Assembly: GCA_947561585.1 (NCBI GenBank)
Contig: CANNZV010000261.1
Location: 186,001-250,000 of the forward strand
Length of the DNA stretch: 64,000 nucleotides
Direction: 5' to 3'
Source of the DNA: Caprella mutica
Lineage: Eukaryota > Arthropoda > Malacostraca > Amphipoda > Caprellidae
Shown: piece by piece, positions 41,227 to 54,100 of the stretch
How positions within the stretch are numbered: the first letter of the stretch is position 1
Layout: the number at the start of each line of letters is the position of its first letter
Program-made: the position numbers and the translations under genes
The notes under the pieces: model-generated
Told to the model about the DNA's origin: nothing
Seen by the model: only the letters and a program-made list of their open reading frames with translations
Databases searched by the model: none

Positions 41227-41780
41227 AATATTACCCTCTAAAGAGTGGGAATTGAATATTACCCTCTAAGGAGTGGGAATTGAATATTACCCTCTAAAGA
41301 GTTGGAATTGAATATTACCCTCTAAAGAGTGGGAATTGAATATTACCCTCTAAAGAGTGGGAATTGAATATTACCCTCTAAAGAGTGGTAATCGAATATT
41401 TCCCTCTAAAGAGTTAATTGAATATTACCCTCTAAAGAGTTAATTGAATATTACCCTCTAAAGAGTTAATTAAATATTACCCTCTAAAGAGTGGTAATTG
41501 AATATTACCCTCTAAAGAGTGGTAATTGAATATTACCCTCTAAAGAGTGGTAATTGAATATTACCCTCTAAAGAGTGGGAATTGAATATCACCCTCTAAA
41601 GAGTGGGAATTGAATATTACCCTCTAAAGAGTGGGAATTGAATATTACCCTCTAAAGAGTGGGAATTGAATATTACCCTCTAAAGAGTGGTAATTGAATA
41701 TTACCCTCTCTAGAGGGGGAATTGAATATTACCCTCTAAAGAGTGGGAATTGAATATTACCCTCTCTAGAGGGGGAATTT
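41227..41780. repeat. 28-bp array (ATTACCCTCTAAAGAGTGGG)
   Basis: About 20 units, each completed by AATTGAAT, with the near-palindrome CTCTAAAGAG. Two units have become CCCTCTCTAGAGGG, a perfect palindrome. Three central units lack about four bases (GAGTTAATT). Confidence 0.95.
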
Positions 41781-42529
41781 AGAAATATAATTCACTCACC
41801 AACAAGGAGCTGCTCAATTATTGCAGTTCACCTGCACATTTCTATTCCCACTGAGTTAAAATGTACTGATAAGACAACTTAGTATTTCCGTTAGATAAAA
41901 TGTCACGGAGATAAGGAGACTGTGAAGCTACCAAATTATCTCAAAGCAAAGGATGTGCTGAGGAATGGATGAACATCTTATATTGTTTTAAATTACTGAA
42001 AATTAATGCCTTGTAACTTAGAAGTTGTAAGTTGACAGTGCTAGGAAAATTCATCCACGGTAAAATCGTCAACTGAAAATTAATCCATTGAAAATTCTTC
42101 CGTTTTCTTAAATTACGAATAGAAAGAAAGACATCATTGAGTGTTAACAATGTATGTAAGAGATAATTGCAGTCGCATGAAATCTGGTTAGATGAAAATA
42201 ACACACATATTCAGCAGTTATACTGTTGATGAAAAATTCATTCTATGTAGCTATTATTGTATGTTATATATAATTAAAAATGAAAGAAAATAACTTCGTC
42301 GACTATTTAAATTAAATAGCTGGACTTTTTCAGCCATGCAAAACATGGAAATAGTTGTCAAAAGATTTCTGTTTCACTTGGAGTTCTAGGTTCTTTCGCC
42401 GAAAACTTTTCCACCGCACGACACTTTCGGCGAAACGACAATTTTGCTCAACATATATTAATTATTTACCCAAATAAGGTATACCTATTTTACAGTAAAA
42501 AACAGATAAATCTACATTTATTTACTATC

Positions 42530-42592
42530 AAACATGGCCGGGGGGTGAGGGGGGGGGGGTGGAGAGAAGTAAGCCCCCCCCCCCTACAAACG
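42530..42592. other. G-run / C-run inverted tract
   Basis: GGGGGGTGAGGGGGGGGGGT, then 16 nt, then C12. The runs can pair as a hairpin or the G side can fold as a quadruplex. Confidence 0.85.
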
Positions 42593-42889
42593 GACCGCTA
42601 TCCTACCCTTAGGTGAACTATATCTCTTTTTATTTATAACAATAACTCTTCATTAACGCCAACAACATCTTCAGGTGGTAAGAACGCTAAAGCACCAAAC
42701 ATTTTTTCTGAAATTTAATTATTTACATTATTATATATCTTTCAATCTTAATATTTCAGTAAACAATCATGAATTGTGCAGTGTGCAGTACAACAAACTT
42801 TATGGGAACAACTATGTATTATTACCAACATACGTTAAACTACTTTATATCAAATATATATCTTGACATGTTCTTCCATTAAAATTATA

Positions 42890-42975
42890 TATTTTGCCTT
42901 TGACGGATGAATTTTACGAGGACGAATTTCCCATGAACGAATTTTCCATGGACGAATTTTCGGTCACGGTAAATC
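42890..42975 (+). repeat. GACGAATTTTCC repeats
   Basis: Four imperfect units such as GGACGAATTTCCCATGAAC and GACGAATTTTCCATG. Related words (GTGCTAGGAAAATTCATCC at 42040, GTGCTAGGAAAATTGCCACT at 60750) suggest one dispersed family. Confidence 0.55.
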
Positions 42976-43228
42976 AACTGCAGAAATATGAACAAAAGAA
43001 TTATTAGATTGGTTTGTAAAAATGAATTTAATTTAATAAACTTTAGTCATGCTCACTGAGCATGTATAAAAATTAATAAGATGAATTGAAATGCAGTTGA
43101 CTTTTAAAGGGTAATTCCACACCGTATGCCAAAATAAATAATATTTCAATACCTTAAACAGCAAAGATACAATAATTGTCTACTTACACTAATGCACATT
43201 GCTAACAGGCTTTTAGTTGTCGCTACTG

Positions 43229-44455
43229 AGTCATCACTGTTCTCGTTTATATTCCCTCGTTCTGAAGCTATAGTATCTATGTTTTAAACAAGTGACTGAG
43301 TCATCACTGTTCTCGTTCACATTCCCTCGTTCTGAAGCTATAGTACCTATGTTCCTTAACTAGTAACTGAGTCATCACTGTACTCTTTCACATTCCCTCG
43401 TTCTGAAGCTATAGTACCTATGTTCCTAAACAAGTGACTGAGTCATCACTGTTCTCGTTCACATTCCCTCATTCTGAAGGTATGATACCTCTGTTCCTAA
43501 ACAAGTGACTGAGTCATCTTTGTTCTAATTCACATTCCCTCGTTCTGAAGCTATAGTACCTATGATCCTGAACTAGTGACTGAGTCATCACTGTTCTCGT
43601 TCACATTCCCTCGTTCTGAAGGTATAATACCTCTGTTCCTAAACAAGTGACTGAGTGAATCATCACGGTTCTCGTTCACATTCCCTCGTTCTGAAGCTAC
43701 AGCACCTATTTTCCTTAACTAGTGACTGAGTCATCACTTTTCTAATTCACATTCCCTCGTTCTGAAACTATAGTACCTATGTTCCTAAACATGTGACTGA
43801 GTCATCTCTGTTCAAATTCACATTCCCTCGTTCTGATGCTATAGTACCTATGTTCCTAAACAAGTGAGTGAGTCATCACTGTTCTCGTTCACATTCCTTC
43901 GTTCGGAAGGTATAGTACCTATGTTCCTAAACTAGTGACTGAAACATCACTGTTCTCGTTCACATTCCCTCGTTCTGGAGATATGGTACCTCTGTTCATA
44001 GACAAGTGACTGAGTCATCACTGTTCTCGTTCACATTCCCTCGTTCTGGAGGTATGATACCTCTGTTCCTAAACAAGTGACTGAGTCATCACTGTTTTCG
44101 TTCACATTCCCTCGTTCTGGAGATATGGTACCTCTGTTCATAGACAAGTGACTGAGACATCACTGTTCTCGTTCACATTCCCTCGTTCTGGAGGTATGAT
44201 AATTCTGTTCCTAAACAAGTGACTGAGTCATCACTGTTCTCGTTCACATTCCCTCGTTCTGGAGATACGGTACCTCTGTTCATAGACAAGTGACTGAGAC
44301 ATCACTGTCCTCGTTCACATTCCCTCGTTCTGGAGGTATGATACCTCTGTTCCTAAACAAGTGACTGAGTCATCACTGTTCTCGTTCACATTCCCTCGTT
44401 CTGAAGGTATGGTACCTCTGTTCATAGACAAGTGACTGAGTCATCACTGTTCTCG
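43229..44455. repeat. 71-bp array with emerging 142-bp higher-order unit
   Basis: About 17 units built on GTGACTGAGTCATCACTGTT + CTCGTTCACATTCCCTCG. Each has a TGAGTCA word (AP-1-like). From about 43960, units alternate between GATATGGTACC...CATAGACAAG with ACATC and GGTATGATACC...CCTAAACAAG with TCATC, a two-unit higher-order repeat. Confidence 0.95.
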
Positions 44456-44465
44456 TGTGATGTTC

Positions 44466-44815
44466 TGAATAATATTTTATATAAAAAAATAGCATTATGA
44501 ATTAATAATAGTACTATACATTAAATAGTAATATTATAAATAAATAATAGTACTATATATTAAATAATAGTATTATAACTAAATAATAGTACTATATATT
44601 AAATAGTAATATTATAAATAAATAATAGTACTGTATATTAAATAATAGTATTATAAATAAATAATAATATTATGAATAAATAATAATATTATAAATAAAT
44701 AATAATATTATGAAAAATAATAATATCATATATTAAATAATAGCATTATAAATAAATGATAATATCAGAAATAAATAAATAATAATATTGTAATCAATAT
44801 TATTATAAATAAATT
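44466..44815. repeat. AT-only repeat (TAAATAATAGTACTATATAT)
   Basis: Degenerate units of about 35-40 bp made almost only of A and T. It joins the 71-bp array to a C14 tract at 44836-44849. Confidence 0.85.
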
Positions 44816-44848
44816 CGGCGACGTATTGTCCGAACACCCCCCCCCCCC

Positions 44849-46113
44849 CATGTGTATAACATGTGACACTTACTCATTTAAAACATGTGTATACCATGTG
44901 GCACTTACTCATTTAAAACATGTGTATACCATGTGACACTTACTCATTTAAAACATGTGTATACCATGTGGCACTTACTCATTTAAAACATGTGTATACA
45001 GTGTGGCACTTACTCATTTAAAACATGTGTATACCATGTGGCACTTACTCATTTAAAACATGTGTATACCATGTGACACTTACTCATTTAAAACATGTGT
45101 ATACCATGTGACACTTACTCATTTAAAACATGTGTATACCATGTGGCACTTACTCATTTAAAACATGTGTATACCATGTGACACTTACTCATTTAAAACA
45201 TGTGTATACCATGTGGCACTTACTCATTTAAAACATGTGTATACCATGTGACACTTACTCATTTAAAACATGTGTATACCATGTGGCACTTACTCATTTA
45301 AAACATGTGTATACCATGTGGCACTTACTCATTTAAAACATGTGTATACCATGTGGCACTTACTCATTTAAAACATGTGTATACAGTGTGGCACTTACTC
45401 ATTTAAAACATGTGTATACCATGTGGCACTTACTCATTTAAAACATGTGTATACCATGTGGCACTTACTCATTTAAAACATGTGTATACCATGTGGCACT
45501 TACTCATTTAAAACATGTGTATACAGTGTGGCACTTACTCATTTAAAACATGTGTATACCATGTGGCACTTACTCATTTAAAACATGTGTATACCATGTG
45601 ACACTTACTCATTTAAAACATGTGTATACCATGTGGCACTTACTCATTTAAAACATGTGTATACCATGTGGCACTTACTCATTTAAAACATGTGTATACC
45701 ATGTGGCACTTACTCATTTAAAACATGTGTATACAGTGTGGCACTTACTCATTTAAAACATGTGTATACCATGTGGCACTTACTCATTTAAAACATGTGT
45801 ATACCATGTGGCACTTACTCATTTAAAACATGTGTATACAGTGTGGCACTTACTCATTTAAAACATGTGTATACCATGTGGCACTTACTCATTTAAAACA
45901 TGTGTATACCATGTGGCACTTACTCATTTAAAACATGTGTATACAGTGTGGCACTTACTCATTTAAAACATGTGTATACCATGTGGCACTTACTCATTCA
46001 AAACATGTGTATACCATGTGGCACTTACTCATTCAAAACATGTGTATACCATGTGGCACTTACTCATTTAAAACATGTGTATACAGTGTGGCACTTACTC
46101 ATTCAAAATATGT
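44849..46113. repeat. 35-bp array (CATGTGTATACCATGTGGCA)
   Basis: About 36 units completed by CTTACTCATTTAAAA. Variants are GTGGC/GTGAC and ACCATG/ACAGTG. The array stops inside a unit, where the element at 46114 begins. Confidence 0.96.
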
Positions 46114-47927
46114 CCCAGGCAGCATGACTTTCTTGAGACATGATTGGGACCAGGTTGTGTTATAGGGACTTGCTTGTGTACTTGGGAGAAATGTTGTCCC
46201 AACAATCACAGTTGAACCAATATTGTTATCCCGATATTTTCTCCAATTCTTGTTCAAATTCATGGGCCATAGATGCATAACACTTAACAGATAGTAGTTA
46301 CCCTTCCCAAAACAAGCTATCAACCTTCAAATTCATATCTAAACCAATTTGGTTCGTTTATTTTGTGAAATATGAAGTCCATTCAATTTGAGAAATAGTT
46401 AAAGTAGGACCTAGCTATGTATTTTTGCGCTTTAGGTCAGCCTCTAGTCTTCAATATTTTGACACTTTATATAGATAAAAGGAGCCATTTTAAGACGTTT
46501 ATCACGAATACTATTTTTTATGTGAACTCTTCGTTTACGAGATATAACGCAATTAAGTTTCCAGTACAAAAATAAGATTAGGCATAAACTTTAGTTACTA
46601 GCCCTTTCTCCTAGAATTTCTGCCTTTCAGTGTTTTGTGATAAAATAGTTTTGTGATGTGAAAACGTTAACGTAGGTTTTTGTACCCGCTATTTTATTGT
46701 ACTGCACTCTTCATGATTGTTTTATGACCTGGGGGGGGGGGGGAGGATAGGGGCAGCATGCCCCTCAATATACATATTTTTAAGCTATATCAGATACAAA
46801 CTGCAATAAACCCTACCAAAATCAGCCTACCGGAAAATTAATTGTGCTATATATCGAGAACCAAGAATTTCCACAACAAATGGTATTCATGTAAAACGTC
46901 ATAAAATTGCACCTTTTACCTATATATTGAGTTAAAATATCGAAAATCTGTGGTGGATCTAAAGCACAAAATTCCCCTAGCTACTGCTTTGCTAAGGTGA
47001 ATCTATACCGAAGTTACAGGTAAGGCCTGCATCTCTCCAGTTTCTTTGGATTCTAGATTTTATGAATTATTTCTGCATTTGAATTACAGGTAAGTATGTA
47101 TTCTTTTAGCCGGAAGTTTGTTTTGACAAGTGTCAGTTATTCTGATCAAGATAGCTGTTATAATAGTTGTTTACTTGTATGCATTACTGCTATGAATAAA
47201 TCAAATAATTGAGCAACTGTTTGTTTTACTTATTTTACTTTTTAAACCTTCATTAACTCTATATGAAGAAATAACTGTCTGTAAATATGAGAGAGCTTCG
47301 ATATTAAGATGATAGTATTTCCTCTGATTTTAGTGCTAGCTCTAAACTCAGAGTAAAACTTCTTTCCATTTATCAAGTACAGTATAGCTTATAATTGATT
47401 TTTTTTTCTCAAACAATTACATAATAAAAATTTTTGCAAGATGAATAATTAATAAATGAAGCAGATATTGAATTATTAGAGAAATGACTGCATTCTCAGA
47501 GTATCTAATCTGCATTCATGAACAATGTCACCAACGTTGCATGGTAGGTGACTCTTTTCTAGGAGCCACTTTCCTGTCTGATTTCTTCTTTTAGTCCCTT
47601 GTTTATATTTTCTTTTTGACGTAGAGGTTAAGCCCCTAATAAAATATATAAATTTTGGGACAACCTTGTGATTAGTATTACTTACGGGACAACATTAGGA
47701 CATTATTGTCCTAATGTTGTCCCTACAATAATGGGTTTGGGACAATATTGGGACAGTAATGTCAATATTTCCCAACATTGGGAACTTTTCTTGTCCCAAT
47801 CTTGGGTCCCAACATTGGCCCAACAAGTACAAAAAACAAGGTTGTCCCAGTCATGGGTCCCAATGTAGTCCCAGCTATGTGTTGCAGTCAAGTCCCAATG
47901 TTGTCCCAAGGAAATTTGCTGCGTGGG
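46114..47927. mobile_element. 1.8-kb element with CCCAGGCAGCA / TGCTGCGTGGG ends
   Basis: Short terminal inverted repeats CCC(A)(G/C)GCAGCA. Both subterminal zones carry copies of TTGGGACAACATTGGGAC-like words in both orientations, densest at 47650-47905. The interior has a G14 run at 46731 and the dispersed repeat at 46700-46800. No transposase seen. Foldback-type, non-autonomous. Target duplication not evident. Confidence 0.6.
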
Positions 47928-47935
47928 AATGCTGG

Positions 47936-48135
47936 TCAATATGATCATCATTGTCAGTCAATTTACCATCAATGTTGGTCCATATACTCAACATTGGTTG
48001 TCAACTTCACCAACAAGGTTGATCAATATAATCATCATTGTCAGTCAATTTACCATCAATGTTGGTCCATATACTCAACATTGGTTGTCAACTTCACCAA
48101 CAAGGTTGATCAATATAATCATCAATCATCATTGT
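47936..48135. repeat. 87-bp tandem repeat
   Basis: Two full units and a partial third: TCAATATAATCATCATTGTC, AGTCAATTTACCATCAATG and so on. Directly follows the 1.8-kb element. Confidence 0.9.
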
Positions 48136-48139
48136 TGGT

Positions 48140-49240
48140 AAATTTATTTAACACAATTGAAGGTTTAATTGAAAATCAAATGCTTTCGAAAAAATGTTTA
48201 ATGAACAAGAATGACTACAGAATATAAAGTTTTTCTTATAGATGTAACACAACTTAAAATATAATACACCCCTTAGGAAAAGTAAATTAAACTATGATAC
48301 AGGTAATGGAAAAAGTCGCATGCTACCTCTAGGAAATAGTTACACAAAGACTAAAATAGTATATTTTCATTACAAATTACAATGCTTTTTTAACATATCT
48401 TGAGTAGTTTGGCGGATTTACAAATTACGGGCAAATTGATGTCAACTTTCTTTTTTATGTATCTTCATCAGAAGAATTAAATTTAATAAATAAAGTTTAA
48501 TAAATAAATCTCGTAATTTAGAAGATCTTAGAACTCATTCTTTCCCAACATGACTTCAGGTATATTGAGAAAATTATTAAATATAAAATTCAAAACCTTA
48601 ACATACGTATACAATTAACAAGACATCTTCTTATTTAGTTTTTCCGCAATTAAATTTTAAATAAAGCATGAGACTTACTTATAACCTAACCAATACATAA
48701 AACAGAAGTAGAATATTATCACAAAAATATTTGACAATCAACAGATTCAAAGTTTATTTTATTCCTACATCAGCAATTAATAGATTACCGCCATTGATTC
48801 TTTATACATGCAAATTCAGGCATATAGTCTTCACAACTACTTTCACTGCACAAGTACTATATATTTGTAATCTATATATATCAAATAACCTTATTATATC
48901 AATGATATATAAATGGTACGTTACGATAATATTGCTTGAGAATAAGGTCATTGATAGCTGTTTTTAAAGAGTTATTTCATGGAATTATTCATTTGGATAT
49001 ATTTATGGCTCAAATTTGCGGGGAGCAGATAACGTAGAGATTTTCGAGGAGGTGCTGAATATAGTTCTGTGTACGAAATTACACACATTGCATGTTTCAT
49101 AAGGTTATATACTGAAGATTTTATACCATGACCATGCAGATTTAGAAACAAACCCAGTCACCTTTCAAGCAGGATGTTAACTTATCATTAACATTTTAGA
49201 ATACAACGTTTTAGGTGGCTGGTTGTTCATACTTAGCAGA
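48140..49240. other. plain AT-rich DNA
   Basis: No gene or array supported. Confidence 0.55.
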
Positions 49241-49245
49241 ATAGA

Positions 49246-50400
49246 TCATAGTTGAACTGCAAGTCCATGTTCACCACAAGTTGCTTTCTTTCTATTCAGA
49301 TCAGTTTCGATTTCAGAAATCTCCTGCAATAGAAAAATTGTTCAACCTTAATTCTGTGATAATAAGCTGCCTATAATACTATAGCAATCCAGTAGGATAT
49401 ATCAGGAAAAAAATATTTGAAATTGAATACGTTTCCCTTTTTATGCATAATAGGGGTGATTTCTAAATAGCAAATTACTCAATATTTCAGAAATGGAATT
49501 GAAGTCATTTATAATTAAAAATTATATATAGTGGTGGCTTCAAGGACTTTCCTCCGAATGTAGTAGGTACCTCCATAACAAGTGCCACAACATATCTGGC
49601 GAGTCTGGTCAACATATTCAGATTCTTCCGTCTTCTGTGAAAAACAAGCCGTTAAGCTACATTTATTTTATAAATACCGACATACATAGCTCTTATAATG
49701 TCTCAGACTAATGACCATCGAATAAGTGTTAGGCATATCTCTCTTTTATTTCTACTGGCATAGAAAATACTTTAGGAGTGACTTTGATAATTTATTAATC
49801 GTTTCAAGATAAGCAGTATTCATCGTAACTCATGCAGGTTAGACAATGAAAAGTAATTTGAATGGTAAATGACGTATTTTATTTGCAATCATTTTTTTTA
49901 AATTATCCCACCTGCAAAAGTTACGGCGACAACAACTTATCTGTCAATGACCAACTAAATTAACAAAGTTGCTCCTAGATTATATTCTCTGACAGGTGAA
50001 ATAGATGAGAGACATGTCTCACAGTTATTCGATTTGCATTAGTCTGAGACGTAATAAGAAATATTGTATTATATCATTATAGTTCACAAATATAATTTTA
50101 TTAAAACCAATTCACTATAATCAATAACAGACTAAAGATCTAATTATTTTATTCTGAAAAATAGCCAAAGGTAGTAACAATTACTTTCACTTTTTAATTA
50201 TATATATCATATCTGAATTTTCTACCAAACTTAATATAAATTTAGGTAACACCCAATAAAATTTATAAGGAGTTTTTATACCCATTTATAAAATGAGAGT
50301 TTCTGATAGTGAAAAGAAATATTTTCAATATCACATTATATTTACCTGAGATGCATCCATCAAATTCCTGTCAAACTTGGATTGTAGTTCTTTGATAAGT
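49246..50400 (-). CDS. possible small Cys-rich gene, partial exon model
   Basis: Three exon-like blocks share direction. Block 1 ends at 50346 with LQSKFDRNLMDASQ before GTAAAT; its 5' end is unclear. Block 2 starts at 49634 after TTTTCACAG, with KTEESEYVDQTRQICCGTCY, then GGTYYIRRK. Its donor is uncertain (GTACCT at 49570, or a weak GTCCTT), or it runs to TAA at 49515. Block 3 is 49323-49246 after TTCTATTGCAG: EISEIETDLNRKKATCGEHG, then LAVQL and stop. Blocks 1 and 2 join in phase 0. Block 3 needs phase 0. I recognise no family. Weak but better than background. Confidence 0.35.
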
Positions 50401-50640
50401 TGGTAAGACAAAACAATTATTGTAAAATTGAATTCCACATAATTAGATGATCAGAATTGAGGTTTCCCTTCATATAATCTGTTGAATTACTTCTCACTCT
50501 GGAAAGTATATATTAAATCCTGCAATATGCAATGTGAGCCCTATGGAAGACCTATATTTCTAACAAGATCTATCAACGTAGTAATCTATTTACTATATTA
50601 CAATGCACAAGTCACGGTTTTACAAAATTGAATATGTTAG

Positions 50641-50829
50641 TCAGGTATATAAAAACTCATTCAATTTTTGTATCAAAATTAAGAAATTAATTGACGAATT
50701 TGCCTGATTCCTATATCGATGTAGCCTTGACAGTCGTGACAATCTATCCATATCACTTAATAGAGGTTTTCGTGTGTCTATATTGCCTAAGGGATGCTCT
50801 GTACCAATGTCTATTACTGGTGATTTCAA
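50641..50829 (-). other. possible further exon upstream of the small gene
   Basis: An open frame of protein-like composition on the minus strand: VIDIGTEHPLGNIDTRKPLL, then SDMDRLSRLSRLHRYRNQ. An acceptor-like CACCAG precedes it, but there is no good donor (GCAAAT after AATCAG is the nearest). Could be an exon of the same gene, or chance. Confidence 0.22.
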
Positions 50830-50989
50830 TATTTCAAACTAACAATGCTGAAAAAATAAACTAGTATTTTGAGCTAACAATGCTGCAAAAACAATTCAAA
50901 CAAAATTGCAATTTGAGTTAAATTATCTAATAGTTTTAACTAACAATGATGAACAATGAAGTGGCCAAAATTATCTAATTGGCATAATT

Positions 50990-51174
50990 AACAATGTTGA
51001 ACGAATCTCACAACATTGAAGTGGCGCTAAATTATCTATTAGATTTAATTAACAATGTTGAACGAATCTCACAACATTGAAGTGGCGCGAAATTATCTAT
51101 TAGATTTAATTAAAAATGTTGAACGAATCTCACAACATTGAAGTGGCGCGAAATTATCTATTAGATTTAATTAA
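50990..51174. repeat. 61-bp array, left part
   Basis: Three units of AACAATGTTGAACGAATCTC + ACAACATTGAAGTGGCGC + T/G AAATTATCTATTAGATTTAATT, with decayed precursors from about 50845. Interrupted by the element starting at 51175 and continued at 54718. Confidence 0.93.
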
Positions 51175-54100
51175 CCCGGGCAAGAAGGTTTTATGCCTGG
51201 GTTGTTCCCTTAATATCTACAATATTCCCTTCTAATCTGCACTCACAGTTTGATGAAGAAGGGATATTCCTGTAACAATAATATTGGATAGTATTCAAAT
51301 TCTTATACGAGGGAATGTTCCAGGAATATTGGAGAGTTACAGTATTCGGTCAGATATCATCCTAGGATATTCAGGGAATATCATATTTCTATAGTATTCC
51401 ATGCGAAACAAATTGGAATATTCTTGGAATATATATTTTTGATAGTATTCCATTCTGAATATCCCATAAATATTCCAAGAATTATCAAGCTAGTTACGTA
51501 TAATAGTATTCCCAAAAATAAAACGAAGGAATATCCCTGGAACATTTGGGATCTACAGTATTCTTAGTGAAACAATGACGGAATGTAACAGGAATCGAAT
51601 GAAAAATTCTACTTCCTGAAATACTTTTGAATATCCCTGGAACTATTTCAATATTTTTGATAAGGAATATATCCCATTGGGTAATATGAAGGAATGTTTC
51701 TGGAAGATGGGAAATTTAAAGTATGTATTTCAAACAACAAAGGAATGTCAATTGAATCGAACGATGATTTTTTCTATTTCCTTAGAATTTGGTTGTCTAA
51801 TTTGAAAACAAAGAAACGTGGGTTTGTAAGATGAACTGTTGTAATTTAGATTTCATATGTTCTCTTCTAATTTTTATCATATATATAATTTTTAACGCTA
51901 CTTGTAGTTTTAAAAGATAGCGCAAGAGTTGAGCTCTTCCACTATGTCTATGAGGTGTTAGATTTCCGTGTTTGGTATGTCCTTCCATTTTCATCTTCCA
52001 TTCATACAAAACTCTTTCACAGAGCTTTTCTGCATCCATGAGCATTGTCACTGACTTCTGATGAGACTTCTTCTAAAATTCACTTTCCTTTCTGGTTGTT
52101 TCTTCCAGTCTCTTGTATTTCAAAACGTCATCGATATGGCATTTTGTTCTCAAGCAGATACTAAACCACCATGTGAATTAAAAATATCGATCTAAATGAA
52201 TAGAGTTTCGGATGAGCAAATTAAATGCTGGCTCCATATTAGAAATTAGTAGTACCTACAAAAATTAATTATTTCGTTTTTATGAAATCCGAAACTAGTA
52301 AAAGTTGCGAATCAGGTACCCAGAATAATTTTTATCCAATTTAGTTTTCGCCTTGCAGCAGTGCAGTTCAGACGTTATAGACGGGCTGTAAGAGATAGTA
52401 GTTAAATTAGTGTCAATTCAAGAAAAAAAGAGGTTAGTATTGTGATTGCAAATGTTTAACGAATATCACTCAACCATTTTAAATTTTTGTTTAAAGATAA
52501 ATATTTATATTTGGTGATAACGGAATAAGAGTAGGGTCAAGTAGTTAAATTGCGGTACACTAACTAACTGCGGCCTCTAACCACATAAACATCATAGCTT
52601 CAAAACACACGTTAAAAACTTAGATTAACAAATTATAGCATGCACTAAGCTTCTTTTGATAGCTATGCAACATTTTAATGTTATTTCGGTTCAGAATGTT
52701 TTTAGACTCTCTTGAGAAGAACGCAATTAAAAATTAAAGTGCCGTAATATACCTGCGTGACCCTACTTACCCTAGCTATCTTTACCGTACTATTTCAGTT
52801 TGTAGGCCTATAACTATTCATATGTATACTTAGTTTATACTTTGATTGTAAATGGATTCACTATGTTAATTTATATTATGAAATGTTTATTAATATTTAG
52901 CTATAACCTAGGTTAAACAATACACATTCTCTAGCCTCTGTAAGTGAAATATAAAATTTCATAAAATTATTTCTTCAGTGACCTGTTCTTTAACTGATTA
53001 GAGTTTAATAGTAAAATTTTAAAAGTGCCAATAATGGTTTTCAGTGTAAAAAATATTCATAGTAGCTTTTCTTCGTTCATTCTTGTTTTACTTATATTTG
53101 AATTTTTTTATTTTTTTACCCATATTGTTTCTCAAAACATTTTCTTATCTAAATCTGTATTCCCTTTAAGATCTACTTTTTCCTCTTTTAAAATTTGAAA
53201 GAATAATTTCACTTAGGTTTTTATTCAATTTATGGATTAACTAATTGAATACAGGTTATTGATAAATGATGACTAATTATTTTATTTCTCCGTAGGTACT
53301 ACTATCAAAGTTTCTGGCAATATGGTTGGCTAAGAAGTTACAAATCTAGAGATATGTCCTATTCATTTCATTGTGTGTACTATATAGTATGAAGCGCTTG
53401 CTCTAAAACTATAGCTGCACTGACACCACTATATTCAATATGAAGGAATTTAAGATTAATGACAAAATTAATTGCTCGATTAAATAAATTTGCTCCTCCT
53501 TAAGTAAAGAACCAAATACAAAAGACTTTGTACTATATAGTTGTCACACAGGAAAGTGGCACATGTAAGCTACGATACCACCAATCGATTGTAGTGGTCA
53601 ATAATTTTGCAAAAAGAGACGATAGCACTGTTGAGTGTTGACTGCATTAACAGATGGAAGAGGAAAATGAGAAGGTGATGGTGAAGGAAACCTGTGATCT
53701 TAACTAAAAATTGAAAACTTTGCAAGAGAAAAGTACAACCATAGCGCCATAGAATAAGTGAGAAATATCGAGTGAAAATTACTGACAGCTAAAAGATTGA
53801 GCCTTTATAACATGTAAAAAAGTTACACAGGAATTAATTTATGTTTAATTAATTTAAGCCCTTTCTAAATCATGTGCGATTTGATATTTTAATAAAATGA
53901 TTGACGTATGTTTAGCTTCTTTCATTCCATACCAGTACAAAGGGGCAATTGTGAAAATAACTAGATTTAAATAATGTGTCCTGAAATTTAAGTTTTAATA
54001 TTCGTAGATTTTTAAAAAAAAGTTATTTGTTCACGGTACACTTCTTGGTGTGTAGCTATGTGACAATTGAGCTATACACTCAAGTAATTAGTGTTACACG

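Noticed and set aside
51797..52051. 84-codon minus frame in the 3.5-kb element as a transposase
   Set aside because: No DDE or other catalytic pattern. Its N-terminal part overlaps the dispersed repeat word shared with 61195.
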